Shown: positions 44,361 through 55,914 of the stretch, piece by piece | How positions within the stretch are numbered: position 1 is the first letter of the stretch | Layout: every line of letters begins with the position of its first letter | Source of the DNA: Betaproteobacteria bacterium | GTDB lineage: Bacteria; Pseudomonadota; Gammaproteobacteria; Burkholderiales; Ga0077523 | Assembly (NCBI GenBank): GCA_016125475.1 | Contig: WGLR01000010.1 | Coordinates: 186,001-250,000, forward strand | DNA length: 64,000 nt | Direction of reading: 5' to 3' | The notes under the pieces: model-generated | Databases searched by the model: none | Seen by the model: only the letters and a program-made list of their open reading frames with translations | Told to the model about the DNA's origin: nothing | Made by a program: the position numbers and the translations under genes

Positions 44361-45209
44361 TCAGGTGCGCACGTTCGACGCGTCGTCCAGGAGCCTCGAC
44401 GACAGCAGGATGATCTCGATCTCCTGGGTGATTTCCTCCTGGCGCAGCCGCTTCTGGCGGCGGTCGAGTTCGTCCAGCTTCTCGTCCAGCTTCCGTATCG
44501 CGCTGTCCATGTGATCGAGGCGCTGGTGATTCTCGGCGAGCAGCGAGTCGAGGAGGGCCGTCTGGAGCAGCGCTTCGAGGAGCTGGCGCGTGACGGCCGT
44601 GACGAGCACGTCGCACGGCAGCAGCGTGTCGACCGCGCGTCGCGCGGAGGAAGACGGGGTGTCCGGCTCGAAGGGCAGCAGCCTGTGGATGCGCGGACCC
44701 TCGCCGTCGAGGTACACGAGACGCAACCCGGCAGGGGGCGCGTGGAGCGCGCCGGCGAAGAGGTGCGCGAGCGTGTCGACCAGCTCGTCGAGGACCGTGG
44801 CCACGTCCTCCGCGACACTCGCCCCGCCGATCACGCGTGTCTCGACGCCCGCCAGGGGTGGCTCGGGCCAGGATCCCACGAGCACGAGGGAGGGCGGTAC
44901 CGCGCTCGCGGCGGCCAGCGTGCGCACGGACTCCGCCACACGTGCCTGGAAGTCGCCGCAGAATCCGCGCTCCGCGCCGATCGCGATCAGTACCTCGGTC
45001 TCGGGCGTACGCAGGGCCGGCCGGCCTGGACGCGATGCGAGCAGATCCTGCAGACTCGCGCGCATCACCGACGACGCCGCGCGCTGCGCCGCGATGTAGC
45101 CTTCGATCCGGCGCACCTCCACGAGCGCGAGGTTCTTCATCGCGTCGAGAATCCCGCTGATGTCGCGCAGCGAGGACATCCTGTTCACGAGCGCGCGGCG
45201 GTGGCCCAA
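44361..45209 (-). CDS. atpG: N-type F1Fo-ATP synthase gamma subunit
   Basis: A 282-residue subunit, last gene of the operon. The start is TTG at 45209, supported by GGAGGG eight bases upstream; GTG at 45188 or ATG at 45179 are weaker choices. The N-terminal helix (MSSLRDISGILDAMKNLALVEV) and the C-terminal coiled coil (QKRLRQEEITQEIEIILLSSRL) match the rotor shaft. Sequence is divergent from classical AtpG, as in other N-ATPases. The helix pair couples rotation in Fo to catalysis in the alpha-beta ring. Confidence 0.88.
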   Translation of the reverse strand: MGHRRALVNRMSSLRDISGILDAMKNLALVEVRRIEGYIAAQRAASSVMRASLQDLLASRPGRPALRTPETEVLIAIGAERGFCGDFQARVAESVRTLAAASAVPPSLVLVGSWPEPPLAGVETRVIGGASVAEDVATVLDELVDTLAHLFAGALHAPPAGLRLVYLDGEGPRIHRLLPFEPDTPSSSARRAVDTLLPCDVLVTAVTRQLLEALLQTALLDSLLAENHQRLDHMDSAIRKLDEKLDELDRRQKRLRQEEITQEIEIILLSSRLLDDASNVRT

Positions 45210-45213
45210 GGGC

Positions 45214-46692
45214 TCAGCCCTCCAGCCAGTTCCGCACGCTGCGGGCCCAGCGCTCGCGGCCGGAGGTCACCGTGAGCGACGAACTCTCGGCGCCCTGGCG
45301 CAGCCGCGCGAGCGCGTCGCGCAGGGCGTCGCCTTCCATGCCGTTCAGGAGCCCGTCGTTGAAGGCCACGAGCCAGGCCATGTGCGCAGCGGGGCGCTGC
45401 GGGTCGAGCTGCTCCTGTTTCAGGACCTCGCGCAGGAGACGCCCGCGGCGGATGCGTTCCTCGACCGACGCCTCCAGCTTCGCGCCGAAACGCGTGAAGA
45501 CCTCGAGTTCGAGGAACTGGAGGTAGTCGAGCTTGAGGCGTCCCGCCTCCTTCTTGATGGCTTCTTCCTGTGCCTTGCCGCCGATCCGGGACACGGAGCG
45601 GGAGATGTCGATGGCGGGCAGGACGCCGCGCGCGAACAGACGCGTGTCCAGGTAGATCTGGCCATCCGTGATCGAGATGAGGTTGGTCGGGATGTAGGCG
45701 GCGATCTCCCCCTGCTCGGTCTCGACGATCGGCAGCGCCGTCATGCTGCCGCCACCGGCGGCCGCGTTGAGTCTCGTGGAGCGTTCGAGCAGCCTGGCGT
45801 GCAGGTAGAAGATGTCTCCCGGGTAGGCTTCCCGCCCGGGCGGGCGCTGCAGCAGGAGCGAGAGTTCACGATATGCGCGGGCGTGGGTCGTGAGGTCGTC
45901 GTAGACGACGAGCGTGTCGCCGCCTGCCTGCATCCACTGTTCCGCCACCGCGCAGCCGGCGAACGGCGCGAGATACTTCATGCCCGGTGGCGCCGTGGCC
46001 TCGGCCACGACCACGCACGTGTAGGCGAGGGCGCCGCGGTCGCGGAGCGTCGCGATCGTGCGCGCCACGGACGAGCGCTTCTGACCGATCATCACGTACA
46101 CGCAGCGCACGTTGCGCCCAGCCTGGTTCAGCACCGCGTCGAGCGCGAGCGCGCTCTTGCCGGTGCCGTTGTCCCCGATCAGGAGCTGGCGCTGACCCTT
46201 GCCGATCGGCACCATCGTGTCGATCACCTTGTTGCCGGTGTAGAGCGGTTCGTCGACGAAGTCGCGCCGCGTGATCGGCGGCGAGAGGGCGTCGAGAGGA
46301 TGCCGGCCCGGGATCTCGGGCGCGGCGCGACCGTCGAGGGCCGCGCCCAGGGGGTCGATCACGCGCCCGATGAGATCGTCGCTCACGCCGATGCCCAGCC
46401 CGTGCCCGGGCAGCGTGGCCTCGACGCCTGCCATGAGCCCGGGTGCGTCACGGAGGATGATCGCACCCAGGCGGTCGCGCGCGAGGTGGAACACGACGGC
46501 CTCCGATCCGTTCGCGAACGCCACGACCTCGTCCATCTGCGCGGACGGCAGGCCGTCGATCCAGACCACGCCGTCACCGATCGAGGAGACGACGCCGCGT
46601 TCACTCACACGCAGACCGAAGCGGTAGGACGCGAGGCGCTCGCGTTCGCGCGCGAGCAGCGACTGGGGGGGCCGTGCGCCGTCAGCCGGCAC
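45214..46692 (-). CDS. atpA: N-type F1Fo-ATP synthase alpha subunit
   Basis: A 492-residue alpha subunit. The likely start is the GTG at 46692, 11 bases inside the end of the b/delta gene; no better in-frame start is near. Walker A reads [13 protein letters not shown], and the nucleotide-fold segments [24 protein letters not shown] and [14 protein letters not shown] are conserved. It is shorter than housekeeping AtpA (~510 residues) because of a reduced N-terminus, as in N-ATPases. It forms the non-catalytic sites of the F1 ring. Confidence 0.95.
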   Translation of the reverse strand: MPADGARPPQSLLARERERLASYRFGLRVSERGVVSSIGDGVVWIDGLPSAQMDEVVAFANGSEAVVFHLARDRLGAIILRDAPGLMAGVEATLPGHGLGIGVSDDLIGRVIDPLGAALDGRAAPEIPGRHPLDALSPPITRRDFVDEPLYTGNKVIDTMVPIGKGQRQLLIGDNGTGKSALALDAVLNQAGRNVRCVYVMIGQKRSSVARTIATLRDRGALAYTCVVVAEATAPPGMKYLAPFAGCAVAEQWMQAGGDTLVVYDDLTTHARAYRELSLLLQRPPGREAYPGDIFYLHARLLERSTRLNAAAGGGSMTALPIVETEQGEIAAYIPTNLISITDGQIYLDTRLFARGVLPAIDISRSVSRIGGKAQEEAIKKEAGRLKLDYLQFLELEVFTRFGAKLEASVEERIRRGRLLREVLKQEQLDPQRPAAHMAWLVAFNDGLLNGMEGDALRDALARLRQGAESSSLTVTSGRERWARSVRNWLEG

Positions 46693-47431
46693 GGGTGAGT
46701 CCGAGGCGGAAGTACGCGAGCTCGTCCTGGAGACTCGCGGCGAGCAGCCAGGGGCCGATCGCGATGCGGACGCCGCCGAGGAGGCGGGGCTGGACCTGCT
46801 CGTCACAGGGCAGATCCCGCCCCAGCGCCGAACGCAGGCCCGCGACGAGACGGTCGCGCTGTTCGCCGGTGAGCGGTCGCGGGGTGGTGAGCACGATGCG
46901 GGCGTCGGTGTGCGTGGCGGCCTCGCGCAGCTTCCCGGATTCCTCCGCCGACAGCGTCGCGAGATCCTCCAGCGCGACGGTGACCAGACGCTCGTCGAGC
47001 TCCGGACCGGACAGACGTTCCAGCAGCCGCGCCGCGAATCCGGCAGCCGCCTCGAGGGCGTCGCGCTCCGCGGCGTGGCACATCTCGGCCTCCCGGCGAC
47101 TATGCAGCGACGCGTTCCTTTCCTGTTCCGCCGCGGCCGCCGCGTCGATCTGGGCGATGCGGCGTTCCCGTTCGGCGGCGAGTTCCTCCGCGAGGTGCGC
47201 GTGCGCGTCGGCACTCTCCGTGGCCCAGTTCGCGAGCTTCGTCTCGTACTCCGCGCGCAGATCGCGGGCGCGTGCCTCGGCGTCCCGGGCTTCACCGAGC
47301 GCGGCATCGATCGCTGCACGCCGGCGCGCGATGACGGCGAGCACGGGTCGGTAGAGAAAGCGTTTCAGCAGCCAGACCAGGACCAGGAAGTTCACGATCT
47401 GGAGCACGAACGTGGTCATGTCGACCTGCAT
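46682..47431 (-). CDS. atpF: N-type ATP synthase b subunit with delta-like C-terminal region
   Basis: A 249-residue protein with one N-terminal membrane helix ([20 protein letters not shown]), a long Ala/Glu/Arg coiled coil (~30-130) and a C-terminal part (~150-249: [25 protein letters not shown]) resembling the delta subunit C-terminus. There is no separate delta gene in the operon, so this fused b/delta stalk probably replaces it. Such long b subunits are described for N-ATPases. It connects the a/c motor to the F1 head as the stator. Confidence 0.88.
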   Translation of the reverse strand: MQVDMTTFVLQIVNFLVLVWLLKRFLYRPVLAVIARRRAAIDAALGEARDAEARARDLRAEYETKLANWATESADAHAHLAEELAAERERRIAQIDAAAAAEQERNASLHSRREAEMCHAAERDALEAAAGFAARLLERLSGPELDERLVTVALEDLATLSAEESGKLREAATHTDARIVLTTPRPLTGEQRDRLVAGLRSALGRDLPCDEQVQPRLLGGVRIAIGPWLLAASLQDELAYFRLGLTRAG

Positions 47432-47444
47432 GGCGCGCGCGCTC

Positions 47445-47711
47445 CTACTTGACGAGATACTCGAGCAGCGGATTCCGGAACAGCACGATCAGCACGACGA
47501 CGAGCACGTAGATCGCGAGGGATTCGATCATCGCGAGACCGATGAAGAGCAGGCGGGAGATGGATTTCTCCGCCTCGGGCTGCCTTGCGAGTGCGTCGAG
47601 GGCCTGGCTGATGGCCTGGCCCATCGCCCGGGCCGGAAAGAACACCCCGAGGGCCATCGCGATGAGCGCGGCGACCGTCGACGCGATAACGACCCAGGTC
47701 ATGTCTGTCAT
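47445..47711 (-). CDS. atpE: N-type ATP synthase c subunit
   Basis: An 88-residue two-helix hairpin protein. The polar loop is ARQPEAEKS, and the ion-carrying Glu63 lies in MIESLAIYVL. Compared with the Na+-binding Ilyobacter c subunit, Glu65, Ser66 and Tyr70 are matched (Glu63, Ser64, Tyr68), but its Gln32 falls on Met30 in an ungapped alignment, with a Gln two residues away. Na+ or H+ specificity is therefore open. The ATG overlaps the stop of the a-subunit gene (ATGA). Confidence 0.93.
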   Translation of the reverse strand: MTDMTWVVIASTVAALIAMALGVFFPARAMGQAISQALDALARQPEAEKSISRLLFIGLAMIESLAIYVLVVVLIVLFRNPLLEYLVK

Positions 47712-48391
47712 GCATTTTCTCCTTCAGGATTGCGACGTGCGGCACGCGAGTGGATGCCGCCTGCGATGTAGACCAGCGTGAGCATGCCGAAGATGTAGGC
47801 CTGCACCAGACCCTCCACGATGTGCAGCATGAGGATCGGGACGGGAACGAGGAAGCCGGCGACCAGGAGGATCAGCATGGCGGCCATCTCGAGGCTCATC
47901 ACGTTGCCGAACAGGCGCACGGCGAGCGCAACGGTGCGGGAGATCTCGCTCACGATGTGGAACGGCAGCATGATCGGGTTCGGCGCGAGATAGTGGGCGA
48001 GGTACGCGCGCAGCCCGTCGGAACGGATGCCGTACCAGTGCACGGACAGGAACACGATGATCGCGAGCGCGACCGTCGTGGCGAGGTCGGCGGTCGGCGA
48101 GGACAGGGTCGGCAGGATGCCGAGAAGGTTCGCGATGGCGATGAAGATCCAGAGCGTTCCGACGAACGGCAGCAGCAGGCGCGCGTGGTCCGGCAGGAAC
48201 TGTGCGATCGCGTCCTCGATCGCACCGACCACGCCCTCGAGAACGGTCTGCACCGCGCCGGGTTCGAGGACGAGCCTGCGCGTGGCGAGCCACGACGTCG
48301 CCGTGAGGACGGCCATCAGTGCCCAGGTGACGATGACGGTGCGGGTGATCCCGAATCCCGCGATCGAGAAGACGGCGTGGAGCGTTTCCAT
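47708..48391 (-). CDS. atpB: N-type ATP synthase a subunit
   Basis: A 227-residue membrane protein with five or six helices. The essential stator arginine is Arg159 in ALAVRLFGNVMSLEM, in the helix facing the c ring. Length is typical. It forms the two half-channels for the ion. Its ATG overlaps the stop of the AtpQ-like gene and its stop overlaps atpE, so Fo subunits are translated in a chain. Confidence 0.95.
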   Translation of the reverse strand: METLHAVFSIAGFGITRTVIVTWALMAVLTATSWLATRRLVLEPGAVQTVLEGVVGAIEDAIAQFLPDHARLLLPFVGTLWIFIAIANLLGILPTLSSPTADLATTVALAIIVFLSVHWYGIRSDGLRAYLAHYLAPNPIMLPFHIVSEISRTVALAVRLFGNVMSLEMAAMLILLVAGFLVPVPILMLHIVEGLVQAYIFGMLTLVYIAGGIHSRAARRNPEGENA

Positions 48392-48668
48392 CAGTCGTGA
48401 TCCTGGAGGAAGCGGTAGACGTTGACCGCACCCACGACGACGCCCAGCACGATGAGGCTCACGGTCCAGCGCACGGAATACCCCGCGTGCATGCCGTCGA
48501 GCCAGCGGCCGATGTACGCACCCGCCACGACGGGCAGCACGAGCAGCCCTGCCAGCGTGCCGATGTAGATCGTCTGCGCGAGCATGCCGCCGCGGTCCCG
48601 CTCGTGGCGGTCCAGGCGGTCCGCGCGTCGTTCCACCTCGTCGCGCAGTTCGTCGTCGGGCTGCGGCG

Positions 48669-48672
<4 letters not shown>
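48391..48672 (-). CDS. atpQ: AtpI/AtpQ-like ATP synthase assembly protein
   Basis: A 93-residue protein with a charged N-terminus (DELRDEVERRADRLDRHERDR) and two membrane helices (YIGTLAGLLVLPVVAGAYIG; LIVLGVVVGAVNVYRFL), as in AtpI/AtpZ-type proteins, the AtpQ position of N-ATPase operons. It likely helps assemble the c ring or carry Mg2+. In the described atpDCQRBEFAG order an AtpR gene should follow, but here the a-subunit gene begins exactly at this stop, so no atpR is present. Confidence 0.85.
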
Positions 48673-51438
<2,766 letters not shown>

Positions 51439-51526
51439 AGCCGCGCGACGCGAGCGGACACGCCGGACCGCGCGACGATTCCCGCGGCACCGGCCCGGCC
51501 TCGCGACACCCCGGAGAACCACAGGA

Positions 51527-52312
51527 ATGCCAGACACCATGGAACCGCTCCTCACCAGTCGGGAAGGCCCGATCGTCCGTCTCACCTTCAACCGCCCGGA
51601 TTCGCTGAACGCGCTCGACGTGCCGCTCGCGAACGCGTTCGCCGAAACCTGCCTGAACCTCTCGCGTGATCCGGAGGTCCGGGTGGTGGTGCTGAACGGG
51701 GCCGGCAGGGCGTTCGTGGCGGGCGGTGACATCGCGGTGATGCGCGAGGCGCCGGTCGACAACGCACGGGCGCTGATCGACCTCATGCACCAGGGGCTTT
51801 CGCTGCTTGCCAGGATGCACGCATCCGTGATCGCGTCCGTGCACGGCGTCGTCGCCGGGGGCGGGCTCGGGGTGGCGCTGGCGGCGGATCTCGCGATCGC
51901 GGCGGAGGGCACCCGGTTCAACATGGCCTACGCGAACATCGGCACGAGCTGCGACTGTTCGAACTCATGGGCCCTGCCGCGCATCGTGGGCGTGCGCAAG
52001 GCGCTCGAGATCGCGTTGCTGAGCGAAACTTTCGACGCCGCCGAGGCGCTGCGTCTCGGGCTGGTCAACCGCGTCGTGCCGGCCGACCGGCTCGAGCGGG
52101 AGACGGACGCGCTCGCGCGCAGGCTTGCCGCCGGTCCCCCGCTCGCGCTCGGCAACCTCAAACGCCTGATGCGGGAGTCGTTCGACGCGACGCTCGAGGC
52201 GCAGCTGCAGAGCGAACGCGATGCGTTCCTGCAGTGTGCGGCCTCGAGCGACTTCCGCGAGGGCGTGTCGGCGTTCGTCGAGAAACGGCGTCCGGTCTTC
52301 CGGGGCGAGTGA
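51527..52312 (+). CDS. Enoyl-CoA hydratase/isomerase family protein
   Basis: A 261-residue crotonase. The ATG at 51527 is used here; the ATG 12 bases downstream is equally possible. Oxyanion-hole segments are GRAFVAGGDIAVM and HGVVAGGGLGVAL. The second active-site loop, normally GLVPDGGSSWLLPR, reads GTSCDCSNSWALPR with two cysteines, an unusual variant. It resembles PaaG/isomerase-type members more than classical EchA. Substrate unknown. It runs tail-to-tail with the RraA-family gene (6-bp gap). Confidence 0.88.
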   Translation: MPDTMEPLLTSREGPIVRLTFNRPDSLNALDVPLANAFAETCLNLSRDPEVRVVVLNGAGRAFVAGGDIAVMREAPVDNARALIDLMHQGLSLLARMHASVIASVHGVVAGGGLGVALAADLAIAAEGTRFNMAYANIGTSCDCSNSWALPRIVGVRKALEIALLSETFDAAEALRLGLVNRVVPADRLERETDALARRLAAGPPLALGNLKRLMRESFDATLEAQLQSERDAFLQCAASSDFREGVSAFVEKRRPVFRGE

Positions 52313-52318
52313 ACCCGC

Positions 52319-52990
52319 TCAGGCGCGCCCGTAGCGGCCGAGCACGACATCCAGGGACGCGCCGTCGTCGATCTCCCCGCGGATCCGCGATTCCCGTTCG
52401 GTGATGCGCTCGGCTTCGGCCAGCACGAACTCGAGGTGCTGCGCAGGCACGACGACGACGCCGTCGAGGTCGCCGAGGAGAAAGTCGCCGGGATTCACGG
52501 GGACGGTCCTTGCCGTCGCGCCCGGCATGACGACCGGCACCTGGGCACCCGTGACCTTCCAGCGCGTGATCGACTGGACCGGGGAGCGGTAGCGCGTGTA
52601 CACGGGTATCCCGTGCTTCACGATCCACGCGGCGTCGCGGACGCCCCCGCTCACGACGATGCCCGTGCAGCCGCGCACCTTCATCCCGAGCGCGAGGAGT
52701 TCTCCGAAACACGCCATGCCCTCGGCGTCGCCGGCCCAGACCGAGACGACACCCGGGCTCATTCCCTCGATCGCCTGCATCTTGTCGGGATCGCCGGGGC
52801 CGTCGTACGGCATGCGCTGTCCGCGCACCGTGTACGCGAAACCCGCGAGTTTCGGCTGGCCCGGCGAGAGCGGGACGAGGTCCGTGGCAAGGGCCTGGTC
52901 GCGACAGCCGACCTGCTCGAGCACGTCCGACACCGTTGTCGTGTCCACGGCGAGGAAGCGCTGCCGCAGGGCGTCGAGTTCGTGAGTCAT
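52319..52990 (-). CDS. RraA-family aldolase-like protein
   Basis: A 223-residue RraA/HMG-aldolase fold protein. The signature SGGVRDAAWI contains Arg118 and Asp119, the pyruvate and metal site of 4-hydroxy-4-methyl-2-oxoglutarate/oxaloacetate-type enzymes, and GDLDGVVVVP is also conserved. In the true regulator RraA the same fold binds RNase E, but retention of the metal-site residues and the neighbouring SMP-30-like hydrolase favour an aldolase or decarboxylase in acid degradation. It lies downstream of the SMP-30 gene on the same strand (46 bp). Confidence 0.85.
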   Translation of the reverse strand: MTHELDALRQRFLAVDTTTVSDVLEQVGCRDQALATDLVPLSPGQPKLAGFAYTVRGQRMPYDGPGDPDKMQAIEGMSPGVVSVWAGDAEGMACFGELLALGMKVRGCTGIVVSGGVRDAAWIVKHGIPVYTRYRSPVQSITRWKVTGAQVPVVMPGATARTVPVNPGDFLLGDLDGVVVVPAQHLEFVLAEAERITERESRIRGEIDDGASLDVVLGRYGRA

Positions 52991-53036
52991 GTATGTCCTT
53001 TTCCCGAGGGCCTCGTCGCGGGCGGGTCGCCGCGGA

Positions 53037-53987
53037 TCACGCGGCCGGAAGCGCCTGTCCGGGCAACCGCAGACCCGGGCGCGCCCAGTCCACCTCGATG
53101 AGGCGTCCGAAGCCCGAGAGCGTCACGTACATGCGACGCAGATCGCTGCCGCCGAACGCGACGTTCGTGCAGTAGGGCTCGGAGGTCCTGTGGAACTCCA
53201 GCCACTCGCCGTCCGGGCTCACGACACTCACGCCGCCGCTGATCAGCGTGGCGACACAGACGTTGCCACCGGCCTCCACCTTGAGGGAATCGAACCGCTG
53301 GTAGCCGGGAAGTCCGACGAGGCAGCGACCGCCGTTCGGAGACGGAAACGGATCCTTCTGCACGGTTCCTTCGCCCGTGATGCGGAACGCCCACAGACGT
53401 GCCGACTCGGTCTCCGCGACGTAGAGCGTGCTGCCGTCGGGGGAGAGGCCGATTCCATTCGGGGTGATCATCGGGAAGACGGCCTCGCGGATGAGGCTGC
53501 CGTCCGTGCGCGCGTAGTAGACGGCTCCGCGGTCCATGAGCCGGTCGTAGACCTTGCCGAGATCCGTGAACCAGAATCCGCCGTGCCCGTCGAGCACGAT
53601 GTCGTTGGGCCCCTTCAGCGGAACGCCGTCGCACTCGGTGTAGAGGTCCTCCACGCGGCCGGATTCGGGGTCGACACGCTGGATGCGCCCGCCGATGTAT
53701 CTTTCCGCACGACGGTGGGGGCGCAGGAGTCCGTCGGTTTCACGCGTGAAGTCGAAGCCCCCGTTGTTGCAGACGTAGAACTTGCCGTCGGGACCGATCG
53801 CGGCGCCGTTCGGTCCGCCGCCGAGGTCTGCCACGACGGAGACGCGACCGTCGGGGTGTACCCGGGACAGAGTGCCGCGGGCAATCTCCACGAGCACCAC
53901 GGATCCGTCCGCCATGGCCACGGGACCTTCGGGAAACAGCAGGCCGCTCGCGATCTCGCGTCCGCTCAGTTCCAGCATCTTCGTCAC
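53037..53987 (-). CDS. SMP-30/gluconolactonase family lactone hydrolase
   Basis: A 316-residue six-bladed beta-propeller, starting at the GTG at 53987 with AAGGAG eight bases upstream (ATG three codons later possible). Metal-site residues are Glu20 (LLFPEGPV), the Asn in LKGPNDIVLD and the Asp in RFDSLKVEAGG. Family enzymes open sugar or other lactones with a divalent metal. With the RraA-family aldolase downstream it forms a likely two-step hydroxyacid degradation unit: lactone opening, then aldol cleavage. Confidence 0.87.
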   Translation of the reverse strand: MTKMLELSGREIASGLLFPEGPVAMADGSVVLVEIARGTLSRVHPDGRVSVVADLGGGPNGAAIGPDGKFYVCNNGGFDFTRETDGLLRPHRRAERYIGGRIQRVDPESGRVEDLYTECDGVPLKGPNDIVLDGHGGFWFTDLGKVYDRLMDRGAVYYARTDGSLIREAVFPMITPNGIGLSPDGSTLYVAETESARLWAFRITGEGTVQKDPFPSPNGGRCLVGLPGYQRFDSLKVEAGGNVCVATLISGGVSVVSPDGEWLEFHRTSEPYCTNVAFGGSDLRRMYVTLSGFGRLIEVDWARPGLRLPGQALPAA

Positions 53988-54179
53988 GTCCGACTCTCCT
54001 TTCGTTCTGTCTGGGACATCTCCCGAATGCGTGAGCGGTCGCGCGGCGCGGCGGCGATCCGGTGCAGGACGACCCGGGCGCCCGAATATCGCGCAATTCC
54101 CGGGTGACCGCCATCCCCGGTTTCACGACGCACGCTATGCTTGCGGCGTGATCAACGTCCCATCCTGACCAGAGGATCC

Positions 54180-55817
54180 ATGGCCCGCATCCTTCCGCAC
54201 GGCTGGCGGGAAGTCCCGGCGACGGGCGCCGCCCGGCGCGTGATCGAGACGCTGGCACGACTGGAGGCTGCACTGCCGGACGACTGCACCGTCTACCACG
54301 GCGTGCACTGGACGCGCCTCGACGGCGAGCGCTCCGTGGCCGGCGAGATCGATTTCGTCGTGGTGTCCCCCGAGGGGGCCGTCGTGCTCATCGAACAGAA
54401 GACAGGCTTCCTGCGCGAAACCCCCGAGGGGCTCGTGAAGGCGCACGGGACCCGTCAGGAGCGTGTCGCGCTCGGGCTCTCGCGAAGCGCGCGTGCCCTG
54501 ACCGAGCGCTTCACGACGAGCTCGGGCGAGGCTGCCTTCGCGCCCGAATGGCTGCTGTACTGCCCCGACTTCACGGTGCGCGAGCCAGCGATCGCCGGCC
54601 TCGACCCGCGGCGCATCGTGGACGCGACGCGACGCGAGGACCTTCCGGGGGTGGTGCTCGGCGCGCTGTCCGCGGCCGGGCCGTCGCGCGCGCCCGTCGC
54701 GAGAATCCACCGGTTCTTTCGCGACGTGCTCGAACTCGCACCGGAAATCGGTGTCATGGCGGACAACGTGGCGGACCTGTACACGCGACTGTCGGGCGGA
54801 CTCGCGACCTGGGGCCGCAGACTCGCCTTCGATCCGTTCCGGCTCCACGTGATCGGGACGGCCGGCTCGGGCAAGACGCAGCTCGCGCTCGCGGTCTGCC
54901 GCGACGCGGTCGACGCCGGCCGCCAGCCGCTCTACGTCTGTTACAACAGACCGCTTGCCGACCACATGGCGAGGGTCGTTCCCGGGGGAACGGAAGTCGC
55001 GACCTATCATCAGCTGTGCGAGCGCGCCATGCGGGCGGCGGGGGAGGCACCGGATTTCACTTCGCCCGACGTGTTCCGGATCCTGGAACGCCGGCTGTCC
55101 GAGGCAACGCCCGGTCTCCTGCCGGGCTTCGACGATCTCATCGTGGACGAGGGGCAGGATTTCCGTCCCGAGTGGCGTGACGCCCTCATGAGGCTGCTTC
55201 CGGCGCATGCGCGGATCTGGTGGCTCGAGGACCCGCTGCAGAATCTCTACGAACGTCCGCCCGCCGATCTGGTCGGATGGGTGGTGCTCAGGGCAGAAAC
55301 CAACTATCGCAGCCCCCGGGACGTGACCGATTTCCTGTCGGCGAGTCTGGGCGGGCAGGCGGTGGCACCGGCCGGCAGCCCGGTGGACGGCGGAGGGGTC
55401 GAAACCATTACCTACGAGACGGAAGCGGAACTCGAGGACGCGACCAAGCGCGCGATCACGATGGCGATCGGGCTCGGGTTCCGGCGCTCGATGATCGGGG
55501 TCGTGACCTTTCGCGGGCGGGAGGGGTCCGTGCTCGCCTCGCGCAGCCACCTCGGTCCGCACGCGATGCGTGCCTTCACGGGTCGCTACGACCTTCTCGG
55601 AATGCCCGAATACACGACGGGAGAGATCCTTCTCGACTCCGTGTACCGCTTCAAGGGCCGCTCCGCGCCGTGCATCGTCTTCACCGAAATCGACTTCGAG
55701 ACGCTCGACGAGCGGACGCGGCGGAAACTCTTCGTGGGCGCGACGCGCGCGACGATGAAGCTCCTGCTCGTGACCTCCCGGCGCTCGGCGCGGCAACTCG
55801 GGATCGCCGACGGCTGA
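54180..55817 (+). CDS. NERD nuclease-domain/SF1 helicase-like protein
   Basis: About 545 residues from the ATG at 54180 behind AGAGGA; a TTG at 54141 would add 13 residues. The N-terminal NERD domain has the nuclease residues Asp58 (GEIDFVVV), Glu72 and Lys74 (IEQKTG). Then come helicase motifs: Walker A GTAGSGKT (226-233), Ia (VCYNRPLADHM), DEGQD (323-327), NYRSPRDV, and YRFKGRSAPCIVFTE with VGATRA near the end. All appear intact, so it may be an active nuclease-helicase in repair or defence. It stands alone between unrelated genes. Confidence 0.85.
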   Translation: MARILPHGWREVPATGAARRVIETLARLEAALPDDCTVYHGVHWTRLDGERSVAGEIDFVVVSPEGAVVLIEQKTGFLRETPEGLVKAHGTRQERVALGLSRSARALTERFTTSSGEAAFAPEWLLYCPDFTVREPAIAGLDPRRIVDATRREDLPGVVLGALSAAGPSRAPVARIHRFFRDVLELAPEIGVMADNVADLYTRLSGGLATWGRRLAFDPFRLHVIGTAGSGKTQLALAVCRDAVDAGRQPLYVCYNRPLADHMARVVPGGTEVATYHQLCERAMRAAGEAPDFTSPDVFRILERRLSEATPGLLPGFDDLIVDEGQDFRPEWRDALMRLLPAHARIWWLEDPLQNLYERPPADLVGWVVLRAETNYRSPRDVTDFLSASLGGQAVAPAGSPVDGGGVETITYETEAELEDATKRAITMAIGLGFRRSMIGVVTFRGREGSVLASRSHLGPHAMRAFTGRYDLLGMPEYTTGEILLDSVYRFKGRSAPCIVFTEIDFETLDERTRRKLFVGATRATMKLLLVTSRRSARQLGIADG

Positions 55818-55846
55818 TGGCAAGTCGTACCGATTCCGCCGCGAGC

Positions 55847-55873
55847 CGGAGTAAACTCCGTTTACTTTATAAA
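55847..55873. promoter_or_regulatory. Nested palindromes and -10 element before the RND efflux operon
   Basis: Two overlapping perfect inverted repeats occur: CGGAGT-AA-ACTCCG (55847-55860) and GTAAAC-TCC-GTTTAC (55851-55865), followed at once by TATAAA (55868-55873) as a likely -10. This is the usual architecture of a TetR/AcrR-type operator over an efflux promoter. The start codon of the adaptor is 42 bases downstream. No regulator gene is adjacent. Confidence 0.55.
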
Positions 55874-55914
55874 CCGACGCAACCTGACGTGGAAACTCCC
55901 GAGGGGACAAGAAC

